A stretch of DNA of 64,000 nucleotides from Micromonospora sp. WMMD961 (GCF_029626145.1 NZ_JARUBJ010000002.1:1146501-1210500), one strand, 5' to 3'. Positions 1 through 8,752 are shown, counted from the first letter of the stretch. The notes: a model not told the origin generated them from the sequence alone. A program made the numbers and translations.

Positions 1-33
1 GGTGCCGGGCGGGGTGGCGGTGCTGGCGGTCAT
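1..33 (-). CDS. Partial gene, first 11 codons only
   Basis: On the minus strand an ATG at 33 opens MTASTATPPGT and runs off the left edge. A GGGGAA stretch lies eight bases upstream, and the start is 70 bases past the lacI stop on the same strand. Too little is visible to name a product. In actinobacterial malEFG-lacI loci this slot often holds an alpha-glucosidase or amylase; that is inference from context only. Confidence 0.35.
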   Translation of the reverse strand, partial: MTASTATPPGT

Positions 34-96
34 CGGTGACGTTCCCCGTCTGTTTCGGGCCGGCGCGGACGCTGAGCAATATGCCGTCCGGCCCCT

Positions 97-118
97 GCAA
101 GAGTCAAGCAGATCTTGC
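97..118. promoter_or_regulatory. Candidate LacI-family operator downstream of lacI
   Basis: GCAAGA (97-102) and TCTTGC (113-118) form a 6-bp inverted repeat overlapping the lacI stop codon and lying before the gene that starts at 33. It uses the same GCAA/TTGC half-sites as the sites near 1168-1287. Binding by the adjacent regulator is inferred. Confidence 0.35.
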
Positions 119-1150
119 GTAAGGAAACCGCGCGACGGCCGGGGCGACAGCGGTTGAGCCGCGTACCACCAACTCCGGTCGGAACAGGTACTCCGAGTGT
201 GGGGCGCCGTGGCCGTTGATCTCGTCCACCAGGGCCCGGACGGCCGCCACCGCCATGGCCGTCACCGGTTGGCGCATGGTGGTCAGCGGCGGGTCCGTGA
301 AGGCCATCAGCGGAGAGTCGTCGTACCCGAGGACGGAGAGATCACCCGGAACGCTCAGGCCGCGTTGGCGGGCCGCCCGGACCGCGCCCAGTGCCATCAG
401 GTCCGAGCCGCACACCACTGCGGTGACGCCACGATCGAGCAGTCGACCGGCTGCCGCCTCGCCACCCTCCACACCGAACAGCGACAGCTCCGCCAGCGGG
501 CCCAGGTCGGCCTCGGCCGCACCGGCCAGCCTCGTCATCGCGGCACGCCAGCCGGCCACCTTGCGCTGCACCGGAACGAACCGGTCGGGGCCGGTGATCA
601 GACCGATGCGTCGGTGCCCGAGCGCGACGAGGTGGGCCACCGCCAACTCGGCCGCCTCCCGGTCGTCGCAGGAGACGAAGGGCGCGGCGATGCCGGGCAC
701 GTAACCGTTGATCATCACGACGGGCAGCGGCCGGGCGATCAGGGCGCGGTAGCGGTCGTGGTTGGCGGCGGTGTCGGCGTGCAGGCCGGACACGAAGACG
801 ATCCCGGAGACCTGCCGGTCCAGCAGCATCTCCACGTACTCGTCCTCGGTGACGCCGCCCGCGGTCTGGGTGCAGAGCACCGGTGTGAAACCGCTCTGCG
901 CCAGGGTCGACTCGATGACCTGGGCGAAGGCGGGGAAGATCGGATTGTCCAGCTCCGGTACCACCAGGCCGACCAGGCCGGCGCTGCGTTTGCGCAGGCG
1001 GGCCGGGCGTTCGTAACCGAGCACGTCGAGAGCGGTGAGGACGGCCTGCCGGGTCTCCGGGGCGACGCCGGGGCGGTCGTTGAGCACCCGCGACACCGTG
1101 GCCTCGCTGACTTCGGCCTGCTGGGCGATGTCGGACAGTCGAGCGCGCAT
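104..1150 (-). CDS. LacI family transcriptional regulator (maltose type)
   Basis: A 348-residue LacI/GalR repressor. Residues 3-50 form the helix-turn-helix (LSDIAQQAEVSEATVSRVL) and hinge helix, and residues about 60-340 the periplasmic-binding-like effector domain. It is divergent from malE and most likely represses the malEFG operon until a maltodextrin-type inducer binds (family knowledge plus context). The ATG at 1150 is 6 bases downstream of TAAAGT (1157-1162), so the mRNA is probably leaderless. A perfect palindrome at 1168-1185 just upstream suggests autoregulation. The inducer cannot be read from sequence. Confidence 0.9.
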   Translation of the reverse strand: MRARLSDIAQQAEVSEATVSRVLNDRPGVAPETRQAVLTALDVLGYERPARLRKRSAGLVGLVVPELDNPIFPAFAQVIESTLAQSGFTPVLCTQTAGGVTEDEYVEMLLDRQVSGIVFVSGLHADTAANHDRYRALIARPLPVVMINGYVPGIAAPFVSCDDREAAELAVAHLVALGHRRIGLITGPDRFVPVQRKVAGWRAAMTRLAGAAEADLGPLAELSLFGVEGGEAAAGRLLDRGVTAVVCGSDLMALGAVRAARQRGLSVPGDLSVLGYDDSPLMAFTDPPLTTMRQPVTAMAVAAVRALVDEINGHGAPHSEYLFRPELVVRGSTAVAPAVARFPYARSA

Positions 1151-1167
1151 GGCGGCACTTTAGCCCA

Positions 1168-1185
1168 CCCGCAAGTTCTTGCGGG
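1168..1185. promoter_or_regulatory. Palindromic LacI-family operator in the lacI-malE divergent region
   Basis: CCCGCAAG-TT-CTTGCGGG is a perfect 8-bp inverted repeat with a 2-base centre. It lies 18 bases upstream of lacI and directly behind its -10 box, as expected for an autorepression site. Confidence 0.65.
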
Positions 1186-1211
1186 GCGCTCTGCAAGGCC
1201 TTCCATTATCT

Positions 1212-1223
1212 GCAACGTCTTGC
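1212..1223. promoter_or_regulatory. Second operator-like site upstream of malE
   Basis: GCAACGTCTTGC has the same GCAA-N4-TTGC spacing as the core of the 1168-1185 palindrome. A weaker third copy, GCAAGATCTTTC, lies at 1276-1287. Three related sites in 120 bp suggest cooperative repression of malEFG. Confidence 0.5.
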
Positions 1224-1350
1224 TAACGTCCCCGCAACATACGCCAGCTGCGGCGCAGCATCTCTGCGCCGATTGGCAAGATCTTTCAGCATTTCCCGCT
1301 GGCGGTCCGCCCTTCCCCCGGGTGGGCCAGCCATGACGACAGGAGTACCG

Positions 1351-2601
1351 ATGCGCATCCGTACCGCGGGTGTGGTCGCCCTCTTCGGCCTCGCGCTCGC
1401 CGCGTCCGGCTGTGGCGGCGACAGCGACGAGCCGGCCGCGAACGAGTCCCCCAAGGCCGCCGGCGGCAAACTGGTGATCTGGGCCGACGACAAGCGGACC
1501 GCCGCGCTCAAGCCGTTCGCCGAGAAGTTCGGCCAGGAGAACGGCGTCACCGTCGACGTGCAGGCCGTCCCGAACGAGGACCTGCAGAACAACTTCGTGA
1601 CCGTGTCGAGCCAGGGCGGTGGCCCGGACGTGGTGATCGGCGCGCACGACTGGATCGGCAACCTGGTCCAGAACGGCGCCATCGATCCGGTGCAGCTGCC
1701 CGACGAGCAGAAGGCCGCCTTCAACGAGACCGCCATCAAGGCCGTCACCTTCAACGGCCAGCTCTACGGCGTGCCGTACGCCCAGGAGAACCTGGCGCTG
1801 ATCCGCAACACCGAGCTGGCCCCCGAGGCCCCGAAGACGATCGAGGATCTGGTCGCCACCGGCAAGCAGCTCAAGGCGCAGAAGAAGGTCACCGAGACGC
1901 TGTGCCTCCAGGTCGGCCAGAAGGGCGACGCGTACCACATCTACCCGCTGTACACCTCGGCCGGCGGATACCTCTTCGGCACCACGGCGAACGGCGACTA
2001 CGACCCGAAGGACCTCGGCGTGGGCAAGCCGGAATCGATCGAGGCGTTCAAGAAGATCGCCGCGCTCGGCGAGAAGGGCGAGGGCGTGCTGAAGCGCTCG
2101 ATCGCCGACACCAACGCGACCGCCACCTTCACCGGCAAGAAGTGCGCCTTCCTGGTCTCCGGGCCGTGGGCCACCGCCGACGTCAAGAAGGCCGGCATCA
2201 CCTACGACGTCTCCGCCGTTCCCGGTTTCGCCGGGGGTAAGCCGGCAGCTCCGTTCGTGGGCGTCCAGTCCTTCTACGTCGCGGCCAAGGGCAAGAACAA
2301 GGCTCTCGCCCAGGAGTTCGTCGTCAACTACGTCGCCAAGCCGGAGCTGGCCGTGGCGCTGTACCAGGCCGACCCGCGTCCGCCGGCGCTGACCGCCGCG
2401 CTGGACCAGGTCAAGGGCACTGACCCGGACCTGGCCAAGTTCATCGAGGCCGGAAAGAACGGCCAGGTGCTCCCGGCCATCCCGGCCATGGCCGCGATCT
2501 GGGACCCGTTCGGCAAGGCCGAGGCCGCGGTCATCGGCGGCGCCGACCCGACCAGCACGGTCACCGCGGCCGGCAAGACGATCGCCGACTCGATCAAGTA
2601 A
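1351..2601 (+). CDS. malE: Maltose/maltodextrin-type ABC transporter substrate-binding lipoprotein
   Basis: A 416-residue extracellular solute-binding protein of family 1. A signal peptide with lipobox LAASGC gives an acylated Cys at about residue 21, so the protein is anchored to the outer face of the membrane. The body (GGKLVIWADDKRTAALKPF onward) is the typical two-lobed MalE fold. ATG 1351 is chosen over in-frame starts upstream because AGGAG (1341-1345) sits five bases before it and the signal peptide begins there. The TAATG junction overlaps malF by one base. Sugar specificity is inferred from the MalF/MalG neighbours and the LacI regulator. Confidence 0.88.
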   Translation: MRIRTAGVVALFGLALAASGCGGDSDEPAANESPKAAGGKLVIWADDKRTAALKPFAEKFGQENGVTVDVQAVPNEDLQNNFVTVSSQGGGPDVVIGAHDWIGNLVQNGAIDPVQLPDEQKAAFNETAIKAVTFNGQLYGVPYAQENLALIRNTELAPEAPKTIEDLVATGKQLKAQKKVTETLCLQVGQKGDAYHIYPLYTSAGGYLFGTTANGDYDPKDLGVGKPESIEAFKKIAALGEKGEGVLKRSIADTNATATFTGKKCAFLVSGPWATADVKKAGITYDVSAVPGFAGGKPAAPFVGVQSFYVAAKGKNKALAQEFVVNYVAKPELAVALYQADPRPPALTAALDQVKGTDPDLAKFIEAGKNGQVLPAIPAMAAIWDPFGKAEAAVIGGADPTSTVTAAGKTIADSIK

Positions 2602-4241
2602 TGAGCACGCCGCTGTCCGGCCCGGGGCCTGCCCAGCAGGCGCCGGGCCGGGGGCCCGTCCGCACCGGGTCCCCGCGCACCTCCCGTACTGCGCGGAATC
2701 ACGCGCCGATCACCGTGGCCGGCCTCGCCGCGAAGGTGATCCTGCTCGGCCTGGTGGCCGGGATCGCGATCTGGGCGGCCTTCCCGCTGGTGCAGGCCGA
2801 GCAGTGGGTCGGGCTGGCCGTGCTGGTGCTGACCACCGCCGTGCTGTTCTACCTGTACGTGGGCCGTCGGCACGTCCCGGCGAAGTACCTCGTCCCGGGC
2901 ACCCTCTTCCTGATCGCCTTCCAGGTCGTGCCGGTGCTCTACACCGCGAGCACGGCCTTCACCAACTACGGGGACGGCCATCGCGGCAGCAAGGACGACG
3001 CGATCGTCGCGATCCAGAGTTCCTCGGTCAGGCAGGTCCCGGGCTCCACCCAGTACCCGATGTCGGTCGCCACCAAGGGTGACCCGGTCACCGGCGCCCT
3101 GGTCTTCCTGATCACCGACCCGCAGACCGGGGCTGTCTCCGTCGGCGACGCCCGGGGTCTGCGCCCGCTCGACCCTGGCGCGGCCACCGTCGCCCCCGGA
3201 GGGAAGGTCACCGCGGCCGACGGCTACACCGTGCTGAACGTCGGCCAGGCCAGCGCCCGCAGCAAGGACATCACGGACCTGGTGGTGCCGACCGCCGGCG
3301 GCGCGCTGCGCTCGTCCGGCCTGTCCCGGGTGTACGACGGCAAGGCCGTCCGGGCGTACGACGCGGGCTGCGACTGCGTCCGGGACAGCGACAGCGGCCA
3401 GACCTGGAACGCGGACGGCGAGGTCGGCGCGTTCGTCGCCGCAGACGGTGAGCGGCTGGCCCAGGGCTGGAAGGTGAACGTCGGACTGTCCAACTTCACC
3501 CGGGTACTCACCGACGAGCGGATCTCCGGGCCGTTCCTCGGCACGCTGCTCTGGAACTTCGCCTTCGCGATCGGCTCCACCGGCGGCACGTTCATCCTCG
3601 GTATGGTGATCGCGCTGGCGTTGCACTCGCCCCGGATGCGGGGCACCAACCTCTACCGGATGTTGCTGATCCTGCCGTACGCCATGCCGTCCTTCGCGAT
3701 GCTGCTGGTCTGGCGGGACATGTTCAACACCGACTTCGGGTTGATCAACAACCTGTTCGGGCTCAGCGTCGACTGGTTCGGGCAGGACTGGTCGGCCCGC
3801 GCCGCGGTGATCCTGGTGCAGCTCTGGCTCGGCTACCCGTACATGTTCCTGGTGGCCACCGGCGCGCTACAGGCCATCCCGCGGGAGTTGACCGAGGCCA
3901 CCTCGGTCGACGGGGCGTCGCCCTGGCAGTCGTTCCGGGCGGTCACCCTGCCGCTGCTGCTGGTTGCGCTCTCGCCCCTGCTGATCTCGTCGTTCGCGTT
4001 CAACTTCAACAACTTCAACGCGATCTACCTGACCACCGAGGGGGCGCCGTTCCCGGCGGACAACCCCAGCAACGGTGCCACCGACCTGTTGATCACCTAC
4101 ACCTACCGGCTGGCGTTCGGTGGGCAGGCCGCGCAGTTCGGCTTCGCCGCGGCGATCTCGCTGTTCATCTTCGCGATCGTCGCGGTGGTCTCGGCGGTCA
4201 GCTTCCGGCGGACCCGCCAACAGGAGGAGGTGTACTCGTGA
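2601..4241 (+). CDS. malF: MalF-type sugar ABC transporter permease
   Basis: A 546-residue membrane permease. A short basic cytoplasmic tail precedes three N-terminal transmembrane segments (about 37-118). A large extracytoplasmic insert (about 120-300) includes a CDC motif that may form a disulfide. The C-terminal permease core follows, with the EAA loop EATSVDGASPWQSF that docks the ATPase. The long insert is characteristic of MalF rather than of generic sugar permeases. The start codon overlaps the malE stop and the stop overlaps malG, so the three genes are translationally coupled. No ATPase gene follows. In streptomycetes a shared MsiK ATPase serves such systems, and the same is likely here. 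Confidence 0.9.
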   Translation: MSTPLSGPGPAQQAPGRGPVRTGSPRTSRTARNHAPITVAGLAAKVILLGLVAGIAIWAAFPLVQAEQWVGLAVLVLTTAVLFYLYVGRRHVPAKYLVPGTLFLIAFQVVPVLYTASTAFTNYGDGHRGSKDDAIVAIQSSSVRQVPGSTQYPMSVATKGDPVTGALVFLITDPQTGAVSVGDARGLRPLDPGAATVAPGGKVTAADGYTVLNVGQASARSKDITDLVVPTAGGALRSSGLSRVYDGKAVRAYDAGCDCVRDSDSGQTWNADGEVGAFVAADGERLAQGWKVNVGLSNFTRVLTDERISGPFLGTLLWNFAFAIGSTGGTFILGMVIALALHSPRMRGTNLYRMLLILPYAMPSFAMLLVWRDMFNTDFGLINNLFGLSVDWFGQDWSARAAVILVQLWLGYPYMFLVATGALQAIPRELTEATSVDGASPWQSFRAVTLPLLLVALSPLLISSFAFNFNNFNAIYLTTEGAPFPADNPSNGATDLLITYTYRLAFGGQAAQFGFAAAISLFIFAIVAVVSAVSFRRTRQQEEVYS

Positions 4242-5149
4242 CCACGCTCAGCGGCACGGAGCGCCCGGCGGCGGTCGACCGCGCGGCGGGGAGACGGAGG
4301 AGCCGCTGGTTCGCCCAGGTCGGCTGGCGGCACCTGGTCGGCGTGCTCGGTGTGCTGTTCAGTCTCTTCCCACTCGTGTTCGTCGTCTCGGCGGCGCTCA
4401 ATCCGCTCGGCACCCTGTCCTCCACCGAGTTGGTGCCGACCGGCGGGGTGTCCTTCGGGAATTTCGGGGATCTGTTCGCGCGCACCGAGTTCGCCAACTG
4501 GTTCCTGAACTCGCTGCTCATCGCCGGTGGTGCCTCGTTCGTCTCGGTCTTCCTGTCCGCGCTGGCGGCGTACGCCTTCTCCCGGATGCGATTCCAGGGG
4601 CGACGGGTGGGGCTGCTGTCGCTGCTGTTGATCCAGATGTTCCCGCAGTTCCTGGCGATCGTGGCGATCTTCCTGATCTTCGGCACGGTCACCGACCTGT
4701 GGCCGGCCATCGGTTTCAACACGCCGTGGGGCCTGTTGCTGCTCTACCTGGGTGGCGCGCTGGGTGTGAACACCTGGCTGATGAAGGGCTTCTTCGACAC
4801 CCTGCCCCGGGAGTTGGACGAGTCGGCCACGATGGACGGCGCCTCGCACGCCCAGGTCTTCTTCCGGATCATGCTGCCGTTGGTGGCGCCGATCCTGGCG
4901 GTGACCGGGCTGCTCGCCTTCATCAGCACCATCAACGAGTTCCTGATGGCGAGTGTCTTCCTCACCGACACGGACGCCAAAACCCTCGCTGTCGGCATGC
5001 GCGGCATGTTGCAGGGCGGCGAGCGGAACACCAACTTCGGGATCTTCGCCGCCGGCACCCTGCTCACCGCGATCCCCACCGTGCTGGTGTTCCAGTTCCT
5101 TCAGCGCTTCATCGTCTCCGGCCTCACCTCCGGCGCGGTCAAGGGATGA
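4238..5149 (+). CDS. malG: MalG-type sugar ABC transporter permease
   Basis: A 303-residue permease with six predicted transmembrane segments and the EAA loop ELDESATMDGASHAQVFF. It pairs with MalF to form the channel of the maltodextrin-type importer. It starts at GTG 4238, overlapping the malF stop by four bases (GTGA). Length and order (E-F-G) match the family. It is the last clear gene of the operon; a tiny overlapping frame follows at 5146. Confidence 0.9.
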   Translation: MTTLSGTERPAAVDRAAGRRRSRWFAQVGWRHLVGVLGVLFSLFPLVFVVSAALNPLGTLSSTELVPTGGVSFGNFGDLFARTEFANWFLNSLLIAGGASFVSVFLSALAAYAFSRMRFQGRRVGLLSLLLIQMFPQFLAIVAIFLIFGTVTDLWPAIGFNTPWGLLLLYLGGALGVNTWLMKGFFDTLPRELDESATMDGASHAQVFFRIMLPLVAPILAVTGLLAFISTINEFLMASVFLTDTDAKTLAVGMRGMLQGGERNTNFGIFAAGTLLTAIPTVLVFQFLQRFIVSGLTSGAVKG

Positions 5150-5202
5150 GGGGCTTCGACGCGCCGGCCGGTCCGCCCCACTACTACAAACCGTCGTTTT
5201 AG
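5146..5202 (+). CDS. Possible 18-residue micropeptide coupled to malG
   Basis: An ATG overlapping the malG stop (ATGA) opens MRGFDAPAGPPHYYKPSF and ends at TAG 5200-5202, just before the ribosome-binding site of the next gene. AAGGG lies directly upstream. It may be a chance frame, and no homology can be claimed from 18 residues. Confidence 0.2.
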   Translation: MRGFDAPAGPPHYYKPSF

Positions 5203-5217
5203 GGGAGGATGATCGGC

Positions 5218-5559
5218 GTGGAAGCACTTCGACTAATCCTCCTCTATGTCCATCTGATCGGCTTCGCCCTGCTGCTCGGCGGCTCGATCGCCCAGTACGT
5301 CAGCGGCCCGATCCGGATCAACCAGGCCATGCTCTGGGGAGCGGCGATCCAGCTGTTGACCGGGCTCGGACTCTCCGCTCCGCTCCGCGACGGCGACGAG
5401 CCGGCGCCGGCGAAACTTGTGACGAAGTTGGTGATCGCTCTGCTGATCTTCGTCATGGTCTTCTTCTCCCGGAAGCGGGACGCGGTGAACCGCGGTCACT
5501 TCCTGGCAATCGTCGGCCTGACCCTGGTCAACGCGGCGGTCGCGGTCTTTTGGAGGTAA
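5218..5559 (+). CDS. Small integral membrane protein, function unknown
   Basis: A 113-residue protein that is almost entirely hydrophobic, with about four transmembrane segments: LRLILLYVHLIGFALLLGG, an AMLWGAAIQLLTGLGL segment, LVIALLIFVMVFFSRKR and a C-terminal NRGHFLAIVGLTLVNAAVAV. GTG 5218 is preferred because GGGGAGG (5202-5208) lies nine bases upstream; an ATG at 5209 would abut that site. It lies between the malEFG operon and the nucleoside transporter with no clear link to either. I do not recognise a characterised family. Confidence 0.75.
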   Translation: MEALRLILLYVHLIGFALLLGGSIAQYVSGPIRINQAMLWGAAIQLLTGLGLSAPLRDGDEPAPAKLVTKLVIALLIFVMVFFSRKRDAVNRGHFLAIVGLTLVNAAVAVFWR

Positions 5560-5651
5560 CGTCCGGGGAGAGGGACGCCGCCCGAAAACGGATGTTGCGG
5601 ACGCCTTGGCGCTTGCTTACCAGCACGAAGAGTGACGTGCCCCACGCAAGG

Positions 5652-5667
5652 GTTACACCCGGGTAAC
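5652..5667. promoter_or_regulatory. Inverted repeat upstream of the BMP lipoprotein gene
   Basis: GTTAC-ACCCGG-GTAAC forms 5-bp arms in the 259-base gap before the nucleoside-binding lipoprotein. It is a candidate regulator site. No cognate regulator is adjacent, so the assignment is weak. The rest of the gap shows nothing else clear. Confidence 0.3.
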
Positions 5668-5818
5668 AGGCGCTCAACAGTCGTGCACGATTGTCGGCCG
5701 GTGGGTGGGCGCGGGCGTACGCTCCCGTCCGTAACGTGGGACAGCCGGCGGCACACCCGCAGGCCGGCTGATGGGCTGCCACCGCACAAGGCGCGGTGAG
5801 CAATGGGAAGGAGACGTC

Positions 5819-6904
5819 TTGCGCTCGGTGCGTGGGATGCGGATCGCCTCGATCTTCGCGGTGGGTGGGCTCGCGCTCACCGCCGCCGCGTGTGGCGAGG
5901 CCCCCGATGAGAACAACAACGCCGGCAGTGGCGCCAACAAGTTCAGCGCCTGCATGGTGACCGACGTCGGCGGCATCGACGACAAGTCGTTCAACGCCTC
6001 GGCCTGGAAGGGTCTGCAGGAGGCCAAGGCCGCCAACGACAACATCGACATCAAGTACGTCGCGTCGAAGGCCGAGGCCGACTACGAGCCGAACCTGACG
6101 CAGTACGTCAACCAGAAGTGCAACTTCATCCTGGCGGTCGGCGGTCTGATGGCCAACGCCACCTCGAAGATCGCCAAGGCGAACCCGAACCAGGAGTTCG
6201 GCATCGTCGACGCGAACCCGGGTGACGCCAACGTCTACCCGATGCAGTTCGACACCGCTCAGGCCGCGTTCCAGGCCGGTTACCTCGCCGCCGGAATGAC
6301 CAAGACCGGCAAGGTGGCCACCTACGGTGCGCTGCCGATCCCGCCGGTGACGATCTTCATGGACGGTTTCGTCGACGGCGTGGCGTACTACAACACCACG
6401 AAGAAGAAGAACGTCCAGGCGCTGGGCTGGAGCAAGGAGACCCAGAAGGGCTCCTTCACCAACGACTTCGCCAAGCAGGACGAGGGCAAGAAGGTCTCCG
6501 ACGCGCTGGTCGCCCAGGGCGCGGACATCATCATGCCGGTCGCCGGCGGCGCCGGCCTCGGCACCACCGCCGCGGCCAAGGCCTCGGGCGGCAAGTACAA
6601 CACCATCTGGGTGGACGTCGACGGCTGCGAGAGCACCCCGGACTGCTCCGCGATCATCACCACCGTGGTCAAGAACATCCCGGAGGCCGTCAAGGAGGCC
6701 GTGGTCAAGGCCGCCGCCGGCGACAAGCTGCCGGCCAAGCCGGGCTTCGTCGGCACCCTGGCCAACAACGGTGTCTCGATCGCCCCGTACCACGACTTCG
6801 ACAGCAAGGTCCCGGCCGAGCTGAAGGCCGAGGTCGACAAGATCAAGGCGGACATCGCCGCCGGCACCATCACCGTCACGTCGGCGGCCCAGCCGACCAA
6901 GTGA
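5819..6904 (+). CDS. BMP family nucleoside-binding ABC transporter lipoprotein
   Basis: A 361-residue basic-membrane-protein (Med/PnrA-like) lipoprotein. A signal peptide ends in TAAACG, putting the lipidated Cys near residue 24. The mature part begins with the family pattern ACMVTDVGGIDDKSFN. PnrA-type proteins bind purine nucleosides, and the downstream ATPase, permeases, deaminase and phosphorylase agree with nucleoside uptake. TTG 5819 is the likely start because GGGAAGGAG (5805-5813) is five bases upstream; the ATG at 5837 is too far from it. The gene is separated from the ATPase by a strong stem-loop, which may let the binding protein be made in excess. Confidence 0.88.
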   Translation: MRSVRGMRIASIFAVGGLALTAAACGEAPDENNNAGSGANKFSACMVTDVGGIDDKSFNASAWKGLQEAKAANDNIDIKYVASKAEADYEPNLTQYVNQKCNFILAVGGLMANATSKIAKANPNQEFGIVDANPGDANVYPMQFDTAQAAFQAGYLAAGMTKTGKVATYGALPIPPVTIFMDGFVDGVAYYNTTKKKNVQALGWSKETQKGSFTNDFAKQDEGKKVSDALVAQGADIIMPVAGGAGLGTTAAAKASGGKYNTIWVDVDGCESTPDCSAIITTVVKNIPEAVKEAVVKAAAGDKLPAKPGFVGTLANNGVSIAPYHDFDSKVPAELKAEVDKIKADIAAGTITVTSAAQPTK

Positions 6905-6961
6905 CGACCGACCGGCCCCTCCGGTGAGATCATCGGGGAGGTCGGCGGGGGACAGGTACGA

Positions 6962-7015
6962 GCGATCGGCCGCTCTGGCCCCGCGGGTGACCGTGGGGTC
7001 GGAGCGGCCGATCGC
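6962..7015 (+). terminator. Stem-loop between binding protein and ATPase genes
   Basis: A perfect 14-bp stem, GCGATCGGCCGCTC (6962-6975) with GAGCGGCCGATCGC (7002-7015), encloses a further GGCCCC/GGGGTC pairing. It has no U-tract. It lies 57 bases after the BMP stop and is probably a leaky terminator or mRNA-stabilising element, which is common after ABC binding-protein genes. Confidence 0.7.
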
Positions 7016-7093
7016 GCACCGTGTCGGCCGGGCCGGTCCGGCCGGGTTGACGGCAGCTAGGCTGCACCATCGCTCGCACTCCAGGAGGTTGCG

Positions 7094-8752
7094 CTGAGAC
7101 TCGAACTGCGCGGCATCACCAAGCGGTTCGGTGATCTGGTCGCCAACGATCACATCGACCTGACGGTGGAGCCTGGAGAGATTCACGCCCTGCTCGGCGA
7201 GAACGGCGCGGGCAAGTCGACCCTGATGAACGTGCTCTACGGGCTCTACCAGCCCGACGAGGGCGAGATCCTGGTCGACGGCAAGCCGCTGAAGCTGAGG
7301 GGCCCGTCCGACGCCATCGGCGCCGGGATCGGCATGGTGCACCAGCACTTCATGCTGGTGCCGGTCTTCACCGTCACCGAGAACATCATGCTCGGCGCCG
7401 AGCAGGTCCGGGGCGGCATCGCCGGCTTCCTGGACCGGCGGCGCGCCCGACGCGAGGTCGCCGAGGTGTCCGAGCGCTACAACCTGCGGGTCGACCCGGA
7501 CGCGGTGATCGAGGACCTGCCGGTCGGCATCCAGCAGCGGGTCGAGATCGTCAAGGCCCTCACCCGCGACGTCGACCTGCTCATCCTGGACGAGCCGACA
7601 GCGGTGCTGACCCCCCAGGAGACCGAGGAACTGCTGACGGTCATGCGGTCGCTCAAGGCGGCCGGCAAGTCGATCGTCTTCATCACCCACAAACTGGGCG
7701 AGGTCAAGGCCATCGCCGACCGGATCACGGTGATCCGACGCGGCAAGACCGTCGGCACCGCCTCGCCGGAGGCCAGCCGGGACGAGCTGGCCGCGCTGAT
7801 GGTCGGTCGTAACGTCCGGCTCACCGTGGACAAGACCCCGGCCACCCCGGGCGAGCCGGTGCTGGAGGTGGCCGGCCTGGTCGTCGACGACGACCGGCAG
7901 ATCCGCGCGGTCGACGGAGTGGACCTGACCGTGCGCGCGGGTGAGGTGCTCGGCGTCGCCGGCGTACAGGGCAACGGTCAGACGGAGCTGATCGAAGCGA
8001 TCATGGGCCTGCGCCCGGTGCTCGCCGGGGCGGTCAGCCTGGCCGGCGACCGGATCGACGGCTGGAAGCCCAAGAGGGTGCTCCGGGCGGGCGTCGGCTA
8101 CGTGCCCGAGGACCGCAGCGTGGACGGCCTGGTCAAGGAGTTCAGCGTCGCGGAGAACCTGGTGCTGGACATCTACGACCGTCCGCCGTTCGGTGCCGGG
8201 CTCGCGCTCAAGCCGGACGCGATCGCGGCCTCCGCCAAGGAACGGATCGAGCAGTTCGACGTCCGTACCTCATCGGCCGACGCCGCGGTGGGCACCCTCT
8301 CCGGTGGCAACCAGCAGAAGGTGATCGTGGCCCGGGAGCTGTCCCGGCCGCTGAGGCTCCTCATCGCCGCCCAGCCGACCCGTGGCGTCGACGTCGGGTC
8401 GATCGAGTTCATCCACAGCCAGATCATCCACGAGCGGGACGTCGGCACCGCCGTCATGGTGGTCTCCAGCGAACTCGACGAGGTCATCGGCCTGGCCGAC
8501 CGGATCGCGGTGATGTACCGCGGCCGGATCATCGGCATCGTCGGCCCGGACACCCCGCGCGAGGAGATCGGCCTGTTGATGGCCGGCATCAGCCCGGACA
8601 CGGCACACGAGGCTGTCGCGGCCCCGGCCGCCGACAGCTCCGTCGCGGCCCCGGCCGTCGACAAGCCCGACGCACCCGCCGTCGACAAGTCCGGCGTGGC
8701 AGACGGGAGCCCGGCGAGCGACGCAGGCTCCGCGAGCGAGGACGAGGCATGA
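7094..8752 (+). CDS. Nucleoside ABC transporter ATP-binding protein (two ATPase domains)
   Basis: A 552-residue tandem ATPase of the RbsA/NupO/YufO type. The first domain has Walker A GENGAGKST (about 36-44) and Walker B LLILDEPTAVL. In the second, the Walker A position reads GVQGNGQTEL and Walker B LLIAAQPTRGVD, so it lacks the P-loop Lys and catalytic Glu but keeps signature LSGGNQQK. One degenerate site is usual in this family. The only ATG/GTG/TTG in frame (GTG 7166) would delete the first strands before Walker A, while AGGAGG (7083-7088) lies five bases before CTG 7094. CTG is therefore the likely start. The C-terminus (about 490-552) is an Ala/Pro/Asp-rich tail of low complexity. Confidence 0.88.
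   Translation: MRLELRGITKRFGDLVANDHIDLTVEPGEIHALLGENGAGKSTLMNVLYGLYQPDEGEILVDGKPLKLRGPSDAIGAGIGMVHQHFMLVPVFTVTENIMLGAEQVRGGIAGFLDRRRARREVAEVSERYNLRVDPDAVIEDLPVGIQQRVEIVKALTRDVDLLILDEPTAVLTPQETEELLTVMRSLKAAGKSIVFITHKLGEVKAIADRITVIRRGKTVGTASPEASRDELAALMVGRNVRLTVDKTPATPGEPVLEVAGLVVDDDRQIRAVDGVDLTVRAGEVLGVAGVQGNGQTELIEAIMGLRPVLAGAVSLAGDRIDGWKPKRVLRAGVGYVPEDRSVDGLVKEFSVAENLVLDIYDRPPFGAGLALKPDAIAASAKERIEQFDVRTSSADAAVGTLSGGNQQKVIVARELSRPLRLLIAAQPTRGVDVGSIEFIHSQIIHERDVGTAVMVVSSELDEVIGLADRIAVMYRGRIIGIVGPDTPREEIGLLMAGISPDTAHEAVAAPAADSSVAAPAVDKPDAPAVDKSGVADGSPASDAGSASEDEA

Noticed and set aside
5528..7690. Long minus-strand open frame (about 720 codons) antisense to the BMP and ABC ATPase genes
   Set aside because: It is an artefact of high third-position GC in the real plus-strand genes; composition is His/Asp/Gly/Arg-rich with no domain.
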